Of a DNA stretch of 64,000 bases, positions 17,632 to 26,494 are shown piece by piece. Source of the stretch: Deltaproteobacteria bacterium (GTDB lineage: Bacteria > Desulfobacterota > Desulfomonilia > UBA1062). Each line of letters opens with the position of its first letter. Position 1 is the first letter of the stretch. Under the pieces are notes generated by a model. The model saw only the letters and a program-made list of their open reading frames with translations, had not been told where the DNA came from and made no database searches. The translations under genes were made by a program, and so were the position numbers. The DNA lies in assembly GCA_029547185.1 (NCBI GenBank), contig JAKPPU010000087.1:1-64000 (forward strand), in the 5' to 3' direction.

Positions 17632-20076
17632 TTATATGCTTGTCCCGTGATTGCCTCCGCTGTAGTTCATCCACATCTCGGAGAACTTACGGAGCTGGTC
17701 GTCCACCAGACTGTTGACCGAACCCTCTTCGAACATGCCTTTCTCATCTCGCTTTCCGGCCTTCCTGCCGGTGAGGACCTCGATGCCCTCATCGATGGTG
17801 GATACCGTCCAGATGTGGAACCTGCCCTCCTTGACCGCTTCTATCACCTCGTCCTTGAGTATGAGGTTCTGGGCATTGCTCGCCGGGATCATCACCCCCT
17901 GCTCGCCGGTAAGGCCCATTTCCTTGCACACACCGTAGTATCCCTCGATCTTGTGGTTGACGCCGCCGATAGCCTGCACCTCGCCCTTCTGGTTCACCGA
18001 TCCGGTGACCGCTATGCCCTGCTTGATGGGAACGCCGGAAAGATCCGAGAGGATGGCATAGAGCTCAGTGGACGATGCCGAGTCTCCCTCGATGCCCGAA
18101 TAGCTCTGCTCGAAGACGACCCTCGTGGCCAGGCTTAAAGGTTTGTCCTGGGCATACCGGTTGGCGAGATATCCGGAGAGGATGAGAACGCCCTTTGTGT
18201 GGATGGGGCCCCCAAGCTTTGCCTCGCGCTCGATGTCGATGAGACCCTGTGTTCCCAGCCCCGTGCTCGCGGTGATCTTGCTCGGCCTGCCGAACATGAC
18301 ATCGCCCATCTCCATGACTGAAAGGCCGTTCACCTGGCCGACCTTTTCACCCTCCACGTCGATCATGATGAGGCCCTGTTTTATCATTTCGCGGATCTTC
18401 TCCTGGATCATGTTCGATCGGTTGAACTTCTCCTCGATGGCCTCCTTCACATGTTCGACAGTCACCACGGGTGCATTCTGTCTTGATGCATAGAAGCTCG
18501 CCTCCCTGATGACGTCCGCCACATCGCCGAACTCGGTCGAGAGCTTGTTCTGGTCTTCCGCAAGCCTGGAGCTGTACTCGACGATCTTGGCGATGGCATC
18601 CTTGTCGAGGTGCTTGAGGTTTTCCTCGTTGCATACGTTGCATACGAACGAGGAGAAGCTCTTCATGTTCTCATCGTTGCGGTCCATGACCCTGTCGAAA
18701 TCGGCCTTGACCTTGAAGAGGTCGTGGAAGTCGGGGTCGAGCTCGTAGAGACGGTAGTAGATGAAGGGCGACCCGATGAGCACCACCTTGACGTCCCACG
18801 GGATCGGCTCGGGGACGAGCCACCGTGTGGTCAGGTATCCCAGCCGCTCTTCCGGCTCTTCTATCCGGATATCGTTGTTCCTGATGGAGCGCTTCAGGCT
18901 TTCCCATGAGAAGTAGTTCCTGAGCACGTCGAGGGCCGGCAGGATGAGGTACCCGCCGTTCGCCCTCATGAGAGAGCCGGACCTCACCATGGTGAAGTCG
19001 GTGAACAGGGCGCCCATCATGGCCTCCTTCTCAATCCTGCCGAAGAGGTTGTTGTAGGATGGATTGAGCTCCATGATGATGGGAGCGCCCTTGACGTCCG
19101 TGTTGTCCACGACCACGTTCACGCTGTATTTCCTGAACTTCATATCTTCTTTGGGCATCATGGGCATGGGCATCCCCATCTGCTGCATCTGCTGCATCTG
19201 CATTTCCTTCATCTTCTCCTGCATCTGCTCGTCGGCCCTGAACATGTCGAGGTTGTTGAGCATGTCCTCCTTCATCTCGTTGAGGTAATCAATGACCTTC
19301 GGGTTGTCCGTGTAGTTTTCCCTGAGCTCTTCGAGGAGCATCTCAAGGGTGAAGGAGCCGATCTCGCGGTCGAGCTTTTCGATCACGTCCATGGTTTTCT
19401 TCTCGATGGAGATCATCTGCCTGCCGGTCTTCTTCAGCTCTTCGTTGAGCACCTTCTGCTTCTCCTGGATCTCGTTCTGGGTCTCCTTGTCGAGCGCCCG
19501 GAATTCTTCTTCCGTGAGCGGCCTGTTGTCCTTGACCGGGATGGTCAGCAGGCCCATGGGGGTCGCCTGGATGACGAAGCCGTCCTTCTGGGCCTCGTCG
19601 TTGATCTTGTTGATGAGTTCTTCTCTCTCCTGCTGGACCTGCTTGATGGCGTTGTTCCGCTTGGCGGCATAGTCCTCGCCCTCGAAGGCCTTGCTGATCT
19701 CGCGCCTCGCCCCTTCGACGAAGGCATCCACCTGCTTTTTGAATTTCCTCGCCGTGCCTGGAGGCAGCGATATGGCCCTGGGCTTGTAGTTTTCCTGGAA
19801 ATTGTTCACATAGCACCAGTCGGGCGGCGTCGGCATGCCCTTGGCGATCTCTTCGAGGTAGCCTTTTACTGCTGTCTTCTTTCCGGTTCCGGGAACACCG
19901 GATACGTAGATATTGAATCCTTTCTCCTTGATATTGAGGCCGAACTGCAGCGCCTTGAGCGCCTTGGCCTGGCCGACGATTCCCTGGAGGGGCTTACCGT
20001 CTGCACTGGTACTGCATCCGAATATGTCAGAGCTGCACCTGCAGGTAAGCCTGTCATAGGATAAAGCTTCGGTCAT
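17632..20076 (-). CDS. ATP-dependent Lon-like protease (AAA_32/LonC-type)
   Basis: The 814-residue protein has an N-terminal AAA+ region with Walker A GVPGTGKKT at 60-68 and a C-terminal Lon protease domain. The catalytic pair is Ser666 (GDSAS) and Lys709 (GGVNHKIEG). It lacks the substrate-recruiting N domain of classical LonA and has a long coiled-coil insertion at about 110-290. An unusual Met/Gln-rich run, with 11 Met in 285-307, follows the coil. Members of this group probably degrade unfolded or specific regulatory proteins in the cytoplasm. The ATG is at 20074-20076. The SagB-like gene follows on the same strand. Confidence 0.93.
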   Translation of the reverse strand: MTEALSYDRLTCRCSSDIFGCSTSADGKPLQGIVGQAKALKALQFGLNIKEKGFNIYVSGVPGTGKKTAVKGYLEEIAKGMPTPPDWCYVNNFQENYKPRAISLPPGTARKFKKQVDAFVEGARREISKAFEGEDYAAKRNNAIKQVQQEREELINKINDEAQKDGFVIQATPMGLLTIPVKDNRPLTEEEFRALDKETQNEIQEKQKVLNEELKKTGRQMISIEKKTMDVIEKLDREIGSFTLEMLLEELRENYTDNPKVIDYLNEMKEDMLNNLDMFRADEQMQEKMKEMQMQQMQQMGMPMPMMPKEDMKFRKYSVNVVVDNTDVKGAPIIMELNPSYNNLFGRIEKEAMMGALFTDFTMVRSGSLMRANGGYLILPALDVLRNYFSWESLKRSIRNNDIRIEEPEERLGYLTTRWLVPEPIPWDVKVVLIGSPFIYYRLYELDPDFHDLFKVKADFDRVMDRNDENMKSFSSFVCNVCNEENLKHLDKDAIAKIVEYSSRLAEDQNKLSTEFGDVADVIREASFYASRQNAPVVTVEHVKEAIEEKFNRSNMIQEKIREMIKQGLIMIDVEGEKVGQVNGLSVMEMGDVMFGRPSKITASTGLGTQGLIDIEREAKLGGPIHTKGVLILSGYLANRYAQDKPLSLATRVVFEQSYSGIEGDSASSTELYAILSDLSGVPIKQGIAVTGSVNQKGEVQAIGGVNHKIEGYYGVCKEMGLTGEQGVMIPASNAQNLILKDEVIEAVKEGRFHIWTVSTIDEGIEVLTGRKAGKRDEKGMFEEGSVNSLVDDQLRKFSEMWMNYSGGNHGTSI

Positions 20077-20350
20077 GGTATCTTCTCCCTTGTCTTAGAT
20101 TTTTAACGAGCGCATCTTCAAGCCGGATCGGTCCTTCCTGCGGCCTCTCGATTAAGCAGAGGGGCAAAGCGCTATGGGTGGTGAATTGCGTGCGAGCGGA
20201 ATCGACGTATCATACATAGTATATATCTAGCCCGATGCAGAAACAAAGCAACCGAGAGCGTCCTCGTCCTGACCCCGGAACACGGTCCTTTACATGCGGC
20301 AGGGAATGCTCTATGAGCTTCAGATATTGCGTATGGAGAAGGATTTTTCG

Positions 20351-21490
20351 ATGTTCAGCTACCTCAAGAACAGCCGTTTCTTTGCCCAGATCGCCGACGG
20401 TATGGAAGACCTCGGTACGAGCGAGCTCATGGAACTCGGGGCGCAGGACGTCAAGCCGACCTTCAGGGGGCTTTACTTCACTGCGGACAAGGAAACGCTC
20501 TACCGCATCAACTACACGTCCCGGCTGGTGACCCACGTGCTCGCGCCCCTCGTGAGCTTCGACTGCCACACCACGAAGTATCTCTACAAGATGGCGCGGT
20601 GCATCCCCTGGAACGACATCTTCGGCCTCGACAAGACCTTCATGGTCATGTCCAACGTCTCCCACAGCAAGATACGGCACTCCCAGTATGCAGCGCTCGT
20701 GCTCAAGGATGCGATCGTCGACACCTTCTCGGAATGGTTCACGAAGAGGCCGAACGTCGAGAGGATAAAGCCCGACGTGATCTTCAATCTCCACATCTTC
20801 AACAACAAGGCCACGATCTACCTCGACACCTCCGGCGGATCGCTCCACCGGAGGGGCTACAGGAAAGAGTCCGTGGACGCCCCCATGCAGGAGACGCTGG
20901 CGGCATCGATCATCCGCATGAGCGGCTGGGACGGTGCGACGCCTCTCCACGATCCCATGTGCGGGTCGGGCACGCTCCTGTGCGAGGCCCTCATGCACTA
21001 CTGCAGGATCCCTGCAGGATACCTGCGCACGTCCTTCGGGTTCGAGTACCTGCCGGACTTCGAGAAGCCGCTGTGGGAGAAGGTCAGGAAGAAGGCGGAC
21101 CGGGGCATCAGGCCCCTGCCGGAAGGGCTCATCAGAGGCAGCGACGCCTCGATGCGGGCCATCGAGGCGGCCAGGGTCAACACGGGCCGCCTGCTCGGCG
21201 GCAAAGGCATTGTCCTGACAAAACGCAGATACCAGGACTTGCATCCGCTCAGGGACGTGACCATCGTCTGCAACCCGCCCTACGGCATCCGGATGAAAAG
21301 GGAGCAGGACATGGTCCGGTTCATGAAGGATTTCGGCGACTTTCTCAAGCAGCGCTGCCAGGGCTCGAAGGCATACGTCTACTTCGGGGACAGGGCGCTC
21401 ATCAAATCCGTGGGCTTAAGGACTTCATGGAAGCGTCCCCTCAAAAACGGCCCCCTCGACGGCCGGCTCGTGAAGTACGAGATGTACTAG
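20351..21490 (+). CDS. THUMP-domain RNA guanine-N2 methyltransferase (RlmL/RlmK family)
   Basis: The 379-residue enzyme has an N-terminal ferredoxin-like/THUMP region (FFAQIADGMEDLGTSEL) and a Rossmann methyltransferase domain. The SAM motif DPMCGSGTLL and the catalytic NPPYG are visible. Proteins of this type add N2-methyl groups to 23S rRNA or tRNA guanines. The ATG at 20351 is chosen because GGAGAAGG lies 8 bases upstream; in-frame ATGs lie further upstream without a good site. It is shorter than fused E. coli RlmKL (about 700) and matches the stand-alone RlmL half. Confidence 0.88.
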   Translation: MFSYLKNSRFFAQIADGMEDLGTSELMELGAQDVKPTFRGLYFTADKETLYRINYTSRLVTHVLAPLVSFDCHTTKYLYKMARCIPWNDIFGLDKTFMVMSNVSHSKIRHSQYAALVLKDAIVDTFSEWFTKRPNVERIKPDVIFNLHIFNNKATIYLDTSGGSLHRRGYRKESVDAPMQETLAASIIRMSGWDGATPLHDPMCGSGTLLCEALMHYCRIPAGYLRTSFGFEYLPDFEKPLWEKVRKKADRGIRPLPEGLIRGSDASMRAIEAARVNTGRLLGGKGIVLTKRRYQDLHPLRDVTIVCNPPYGIRMKREQDMVRFMKDFGDFLKQRCQGSKAYVYFGDRALIKSVGLRTSWKRPLKNGPLDGRLVKYEMY

Positions 21491-21868
21491 GGGAATGGAG
21501 AAGGGGAATGGGTTCGGACCAGGATAATCTCTGGGAATGATATGAAGTATGATTGAAAAGAGGGGTTTATTCAGGCTTAGGGCACCTTTTTTGATACCCA
21601 AAAGGCACTCTAATGAGACAGGACCCGAGAGAAGATTTGAACCTCTTCCTTAACCCATCATTTTCGGGCTCAAAAATGGCACTCTAAAGGCTGATAAATG
21701 CCTTATTTTTATATCAATCGCCGTAATGTTAATACCTTGCCTTGGTCCGACCCCTGATCCCTCATCCCTACGAGGGAATAAAGTTTGAAATAAAGAGCTC
21801 TTGACCTGAGTCAATTACCCGTCTCACGAAATGGTCTAGAGAAAAGACAGTAAAAGAGGAGGTGCGAT
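21491..21868. repeat. Noncoding repeat cluster with imperfect inverted termini
   Basis: No gene is seen in this 378-base gap. GGGTTCGGACCAGG at 21510-21523 is mirrored by CCTTGGTCCGACCCC at 21740-21754, so the segment between has imperfect terminal inverted repeats about 245 bases apart. Inside, AAAGGCACTCTAA (21601-21613) recurs as ATGGCACTCTAA (21676-21687), and TTAGGGCACCTTTT near 21578 is an imperfect inverse of the first. The layout suggests a MITE- or REP-like nonautonomous element. No transposase gene is in the window to pair with it. Confidence 0.5.
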
Positions 21869-22498
21869 ATGAAGAACATAACATTATCGGCTGCCGTTTT
21901 CGTTGCTCTCGGTTTGTTTGCCTTTGCCCCGGTGACTGTCCTTGCCCACTGTGACACGATGGGCGGACCCGTGATCTCCGATGCCCAGAAGGCCCTCGAC
22001 ACCGGCAGGGTGAACTACGTTCTCCCCTGGGTGCAGAAGAAGGACGAAGAGGAGATCCGGCACGCCTTTGAGGAAACCCTGAATGTCCGGAAGCTGAGCC
22101 CGCAGGCAAAGGCCTTTGCGGACAGGTATTTCTTCGAGACCCTGGTGCGCATCCACCGTGCAGGAGAAGGGGCGCCGTATACCGGCATCAAGCCTGCGGG
22201 CACCGACCTCGGTCCTGCGGTGAGTGGCGCCGACAAGGCCCTCGAGACCGGATCTGTCGAGCCGCTCGTGAAGCTGGTGAATGAAAAGGCTGCAGAGGGG
22301 ATCAGACACCGCTTCGAGCGTGCCATGGAGCTCAAGAAGCACGCATCGCATAATGTGGAAGCAGGGCGGGAGTATGTCAAAGCATACGTTACCTATGTTC
22401 ACTATGCGGAAGGCATCTATGACATGGCCGCATCCGAGTCTGCACACCATGAAGGCGGCGGCGAGGACAATGCCACGAAGCATCAGCATGGGGAATAA
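21869..22498 (+). CDS. Exported DUF6448-like protein
   Basis: The 209-residue protein starts with a signal peptide ending near VTVLA and the mature part begins HCDTMGGPVISDAQKAL, the hallmark of the DUF6448 family. Two similar helical units are visible: KALDTGRVNYVLPWV and KALETGSVEPLVKLV, about 90 residues apart. The last 25 residues are His/Glu-rich and could bind metal. GGAGG lies 6 bases before the ATG. The function of the family is unknown. It forms a single-gene unit ended by a strong hairpin. Confidence 0.85.
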   Translation: MKNITLSAAVFVALGLFAFAPVTVLAHCDTMGGPVISDAQKALDTGRVNYVLPWVQKKDEEEIRHAFEETLNVRKLSPQAKAFADRYFFETLVRIHRAGEGAPYTGIKPAGTDLGPAVSGADKALETGSVEPLVKLVNEKAAEGIRHRFERAMELKKHASHNVEAGREYVKAYVTYVHYAEGIYDMAASESAHHEGGGEDNATKHQHGE

Positions 22499-22512
22499 TG
22501 TCGTCTGAACAA

Positions 22513-22546
22513 CTGCTGCCGAAGGTTCGAAAGCCTTCGGCAGCAG
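22513..22546 (+). terminator. Strong hairpin after the DUF6448 gene
   Basis: A perfect 13-bp stem, CTGCTGCCGAAGG against CCTTCGGCAGCAG, with an 8-base loop starts 15 bases after the stop codon. The T-run is missing, but this is the most likely transcript end for the gene. Confidence 0.65.
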
Positions 22547-22592
22547 GCACCCGCTTCATTACATGAACCATTACTCTGCAGGGAGATTGCTT

Positions 22593-22904
22593 ATGAAGAT
22601 CACAAAAGTAACGGAAACCGGAACATTTCAGAACCCCCATGGGATAGACGCACGGAGGCTCATGGATCTGCCGCAAGCACAGGTCGTGCACATGAGACTC
22701 GGGCCTGGAGATTCTCTGAAAAAACACATAACGCCGGTTGATGTCTTTTTCTATGTGCTCGAAGGCGAAGGCGTCGTTGAGATAGGAGACGAAAAGGCCA
22801 CTGTGGGCACGGACACTCTCATAGAAAGTCCGGCAAATATACCGCACGCATGGTACAATGAGAGCCGGGGCACCTTGAGGTTCCTCGTAGTGAAATTATC
22901 ATGA
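22593..22904 (+). CDS. Small cupin-domain protein
   Basis: The 103-residue protein is a single cupin beta-barrel. The pattern GPGDSLKKHITPVDVFFYVLEGEGVVEIGD followed later by IPHAWYNES carries likely metal-binding His residues at each of the two cupin motifs. Such stand-alone cupins include isomerases, dioxygenases and sugar or metal binding proteins; no specific activity can be inferred. GGGAGA lies 6 bases before the ATG at 22593, which is why this start is preferred over one 30 bases upstream. It is not obviously coupled to either neighbour. Confidence 0.8.
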   Translation: MKITKVTETGTFQNPHGIDARRLMDLPQAQVVHMRLGPGDSLKKHITPVDVFFYVLEGEGVVEIGDEKATVGTDTLIESPANIPHAWYNESRGTLRFLVVKLS

Positions 22905-23021
22905 GCACGCCCGGTCCTTGTAAAGAGTCCGCATTGCCGGACAGGATACGTGCGGCAGTCAGAGGGTGGATCACTCCGGAAGGAAGCCCTCGCATGGATC
23001 TCCCGCTCGCTTGAAACCGGC

Positions 23022-23411
23022 TCAAGGCTTGATGGTTGTGAACGAGCCTCTCGAGTTTATCGTGGCGCCCTGGATGAGAAAGCTGCCGAAACTGGAGCCG
23101 GCGGTGCCGCTCCCGGGACGGATGGCATCGATGTACAGGTGGTCGATCTCAACGGTTGAAGAATCGGGGCCATGGCAGGTTATGGAGCCCTCGAAATCCA
23201 CGCCGCTCAACGTCAGGAGACCCTTCAAAACGGTCATGGACTCGACGTGCGATTTCTGACTCGTCGTTTCTCCGTCGGCAGGCCCTGTCCGGCCGACGAT
23301 TTCGCTCAAGGCGTCATCAGATAAAGCCGTCTTCCCGGCAAACCCTGTTTGCGGCAGAATGAACATCCCTATCATGAGCAAGAGAAAAGCGATCTTGGAT
23401 ATCAGGATCAT
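23022..23411 (-). CDS. Small exported protein of unknown function
   Basis: The 129-residue product has a clear signal peptide (a hydrophobic stretch, then QTGFAG) and a mature start TALSDDALSEIVGRTG. This LSDxxLSxIxG-type opening is seen in several short secreted beta-rich proteins, but no characterised family is recognised. The remainder is Ser/Thr/Gly-rich with a beta-strand pattern. GAGG lies 7 bases before the ATG. Role unknown. Confidence 0.65.
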   Translation of the reverse strand: MILISKIAFLLLMIGMFILPQTGFAGKTALSDDALSEIVGRTGPADGETTSQKSHVESMTVLKGLLTLSGVDFEGSITCHGPDSSTVEIDHLYIDAIRPGSGTAGSSFGSFLIQGATINSRGSFTTIKP

Positions 23412-23603
23412 TGGAATACCTCTATTATAGAATATACGTCTGAATCAGATGAAATCAAGGCAGGCAACATCGCCAACAAAACACTGATGAACCATGCGGA
23501 AGCAGACGAACGGGTTACTCCGGCGAGGGAGGTATTCCTCCGGACCCTGCCATCACCGGACGAGCCTTTCAGGAAATTCCCGTACTGCACCCCTGCCCCG
23601 GGC

Positions 23604-24068
23604 CTAACCTTTCAGTGCCTTCATGGCCCTGGGGACCGTATCCTCGGGGCTTACCCTGGAGCAGGCATCCATGATCCTGCCCTTTTCGTCGATGAGGAAG
23701 AGCGACCGGATAATGCCTTCGGTTTTCTTCCCGCGGATGTTCTTCTCTCCCCAGGCGCCGTATGCCTCTGCCACGACGTGGTCAGGGTCGGAGAGCAGGG
23801 AATATCCGAGGCCGAGGTCTGTATCGAACTTTTTCTGCTTCATGGGATCGTCCGGGCTTATGCCGATGGGAACGACCCCGAGCTCTTCGAGCATCCCCTT
23901 TGCATCCCTGACGGACCGTGCCTGGAGGGTGCACCCCGAGGTTCCCGCCTTGGGATAGAAAAAGAGGAGAACCTTTCTGCCCCGGTGCTCGACGAGGCTC
24001 TCCTCGACGCCGTCCTGGTTGAGAAGCTCGAAGTCGGGAGCCTTGTCGCCTTTTTTCAGTTTTGCCAT
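23604..24068 (-). CDS. Peroxiredoxin, Bcp/PrxQ type, lacking the usual resolving cysteine
   Basis: The 154-residue protein is an AhpC/TSA thioredoxin-fold peroxidase. The peroxidatic Cys is in KAGTSGCTLQA, where the common motif is TPGCT. The resolving Cys normally five residues later is Arg here (QARSVRD), so it should act as a 1-Cys enzyme or use the only other Cys, in MDACSRV near the C terminus. It detoxifies hydroperoxides in the cytoplasm. The ATG at 24068 is chosen for the GGAGGTGG upstream; an upstream in-frame start adds 16 residues with no family match. Confidence 0.88.
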   Translation of the reverse strand: MAKLKKGDKAPDFELLNQDGVEESLVEHRGRKVLLFFYPKAGTSGCTLQARSVRDAKGMLEELGVVPIGISPDDPMKQKKFDTDLGLGYSLLSDPDHVVAEAYGAWGEKNIRGKKTEGIIRSLFLIDEKGRIMDACSRVSPEDTVPRAMKALKG

Positions 24069-24164
24069 GACACCACCTCCTGGGGATTGTATAGGCTCCA
24101 CAGAGCGGCAAATCAAGCCGGCCTGAAGCCGGGCACCGGCAAGGGCTCTTCCTCTATGGCTCGG

Positions 24165-24590
24165 CTATTCGGAAGGCAGAGTCTCCTCGGGCGGCATGGA
24201 ATCCAGATAGTCATCTTCAGGGGGCACCACCTCGTACGGCTCTTCCTGGTACATTTCGTCCTTGCCGGGAAATTCCCGGGGATCATCAGCCTGCACGTCG
24301 GGAAAATCCCGGGGATCATCGGCCTGCACGTCGGGAAGCCGGCCCTCGTCGTTAGGCGTCCCTTCCCGGGGAGGGTCTTCAGACCAGCCGCTCCGGGGAA
24401 GAATGACCGGGACGGACCCTGACCGGTCGCCATAGGATACGGCCTGCACGCCCTGGTTTATCCGGGGGCTGGTGACGGTATCCGCGGGCTTCGCCTTCGT
24501 ACTGCCCATGGTTGCAAGACCCTGCATGGAAACGATCACTGCTATCAGAATAAGCAAACAAACGCCGGCCAGCCACCACCTGTTCTTCAT
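24165..24590 (-). CDS. Membrane-anchored acidic protein with 11-residue tandem repeat
   Basis: The 141-residue protein has one N-terminal transmembrane segment (about residues 5-24) and then a low-complexity acidic, Pro-rich tail. A 33-bp tandem repeat near 24266-24336 encodes two copies of DVQADDPR(D/E)FP. No known domain is recognised. GGGGAGG lies before the ATG at 24590. It is transcribed away from nrdJ and shares an intergenic region with it. The tail is expected to be disordered and outside the inner membrane; the role is unknown. Confidence 0.6.
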   Translation of the reverse strand: MKNRWWLAGVCLLILIAVIVSMQGLATMGSTKAKPADTVTSPRINQGVQAVSYGDRSGSVPVILPRSGWSEDPPREGTPNDEGRLPDVQADDPRDFPDVQADDPREFPGKDEMYQEEPYEVVPPEDDYLDSMPPEETLPSE

Positions 24591-24740
24591 GGCAACCTCC
24601 CCGTTCACGGTCTGTCTTTCAAGAAGAGCGATCCGCTGTCCTTTCATCTTACCCTCTGGGGCCGGAACATTCAATATTTTCCTTCTCGAGGTCTTTACCG
24701 CCGGTTTTTTCCCGTTATTACTACGGTATGGAGGAACATC

Positions 24741-26471
24741 ATGAGAATCGAGCTCTCGGAAAATGCGCTCAAGATCCTCGAGGCCAGGTACCTGAAGAAG
24801 GACGAGCAGGGCAACCTGGCTGAAACACCCGAGGAGATGTTCCGCAGGGTGGCGCATCACGTCGCATCAGCGGAAAAGGTCTTCGACTGGAACTCCAAGT
24901 CGGCCAGGTACGAGGAAATATTCTTCGAGCTCATGGCGTCCCTCACCTTCCTTCCCAACTCGCCGACCCTCATGAACGCAGGAAGGGAGCTCGGCCAGCT
25001 CTCGGCCTGCTTCGTCCTGCCCGTCGAGGACCGGCTCGACTCGATCTTCGAGACGCTCAAAGAAACCGCGCTCATCCACAAGAGCGGCGGCGGGACCGGG
25101 TTCTCCTTCAGCAGGCTCAGGCCCGAGAACGACATCGTGGCCACGACCAGCGGGGTTGCGAGCGGGCCGGTGTCCTTCATGAAGATATTCAATACCGCCA
25201 CGGAGATCGTCAAGCAGGGTGGCACGAGACGGGGCGCAAACATGGGAGTGCTCCGGGTGGACCATCCCGACATCGAGAGGTTCGTCACCATCAAGAGAAA
25301 TTTAAACGAGCTGCAGAGCTTCAACCTCTCGGTGGGCATCAGCGACGGCTTCATGAGCGCCGTCAAGGCAGGCAGGGATTACGGGCTGGTCAATCCCAGG
25401 ACGGGGAGGCCGGTCCGGAGGATTGCCGCCGGAGGCCTCTTCGACCTCATCACGGAGTGTGCCTGGGAGAGCGGCGAGCCGGGCCTGCTCTTCCTCGACC
25501 GCATCAACCGGGACAATCCCCTGCCCCTCCTCGGGGCCATCGAGGCGACGAACCCCTGCGGCGAGCAGCCCCTCCTCCCCTATGAATCGTGCAACCTGGG
25601 ATCGATCAACCTGACGAAGATGATCAGGAGAACGCCCGATTCCGCCCTGGTCGACTGGGACAGGCTCAAAGATACCGTAGCCCTCGCCGTGCGCTTCCTC
25701 GACGATGTGATCGAGGTCAATCATTTCCCGTTTTCCGAGATCGAGAGGATGACCCGGCTCAACCGGAAGATCGGGCTCGGCGTCATGGGCTTCGCCCATT
25801 TCCTCATTCTGCTGGGCATCGAATACGGATCGCCGGAAAGCATCAGGGTTGCACAAGAGGTCATGTCCTTCATCTCCGAGCATGCGCACGCCGCATCGCG
25901 CGAGCTCGCCGGGCAGCGGGGGGCATTCCCGAACTATGCCCGGAGCATTTATCCCCGGAAGGGAAAGATACCGTTAAGGAACGCCGTCGTAACGACCATC
26001 GCCCCCACGGGAACGTTGAGCATCATTGCGGACTGCTCCTCCGGGATCGAGCCCCTTTACGCACTCTCGACCACGAAGGTCGTGGCAGGAGGCATCGAGC
26101 TCTCGGAGATAGACCCGGTTTTCGAGACGACGGCAAGGGAGCGCGGGGTCCTGATCCCTGAACCTCGGACCGGGTCATGCCCCGAATCCGTGCTCAAGGG
26201 GGAAATACCCCTTCCGGAAGACATACGGGACCTCTTCGTCACGGCGCTCGAGATACCGCCTTCGAAGCATGTCGAGATGCAGGCCGCATTCCAGCGTCAC
26301 ACCGACAATGCCGTCTCGAAGACCATCAATTTCCCCTCCTCCATCGAGGTCTCAGAGATGAAAGAGACCCTCATGCTCGCCTATGAGACGGGCTGCAAGG
26401 GCATCACGATCTATCGCGACCGCAGCAGGGCCGGACAGGTCATCCGCTGCAGCACGGACAAGGTGTGCTGA
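24741..26471 (+). CDS. nrdJ: Adenosylcobalamin-dependent ribonucleotide reductase (class II)
   Basis: The 576-residue enzyme converts ribonucleotides to deoxyribonucleotides using a radical from adenosylcobalamin, so it works without oxygen. It shows the first redox Cys in LSACFVLPVEDRL, the active site CGE in NPCGEQPLLPYESCNLGSINL, and the PTGTLS loop. The C terminus ends in CSTDKVC, a likely thiol relay pair, but the longer zinc-ribbon tail found in many class II enzymes is absent. GGAGG lies 6 bases before the ATG. B12 dependence fits the corrinoid-rich metabolism of this genome. Confidence 0.95.
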   Translation: MRIELSENALKILEARYLKKDEQGNLAETPEEMFRRVAHHVASAEKVFDWNSKSARYEEIFFELMASLTFLPNSPTLMNAGRELGQLSACFVLPVEDRLDSIFETLKETALIHKSGGGTGFSFSRLRPENDIVATTSGVASGPVSFMKIFNTATEIVKQGGTRRGANMGVLRVDHPDIERFVTIKRNLNELQSFNLSVGISDGFMSAVKAGRDYGLVNPRTGRPVRRIAAGGLFDLITECAWESGEPGLLFLDRINRDNPLPLLGAIEATNPCGEQPLLPYESCNLGSINLTKMIRRTPDSALVDWDRLKDTVALAVRFLDDVIEVNHFPFSEIERMTRLNRKIGLGVMGFAHFLILLGIEYGSPESIRVAQEVMSFISEHAHAASRELAGQRGAFPNYARSIYPRKGKIPLRNAVVTTIAPTGTLSIIADCSSGIEPLYALSTTKVVAGGIELSEIDPVFETTARERGVLIPEPRTGSCPESVLKGEIPLPEDIRDLFVTALEIPPSKHVEMQAAFQRHTDNAVSKTINFPSSIEVSEMKETLMLAYETGCKGITIYRDRSRAGQVIRCSTDKVC

Positions 26472-26494
26472 ATCCGGCAATACTCAGGCAGGCC

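Noticed and set aside
21620-21690. A tRNA T-arm-like stretch on the minus strand (AGAGG-TTCAAAT-CTTCT)
   Set aside because: The 5-bp arm and loop fit, but no matching 5' acceptor strand, D-arm or anticodon arm is found within tRNA distance; it lies inside the repeat cluster.
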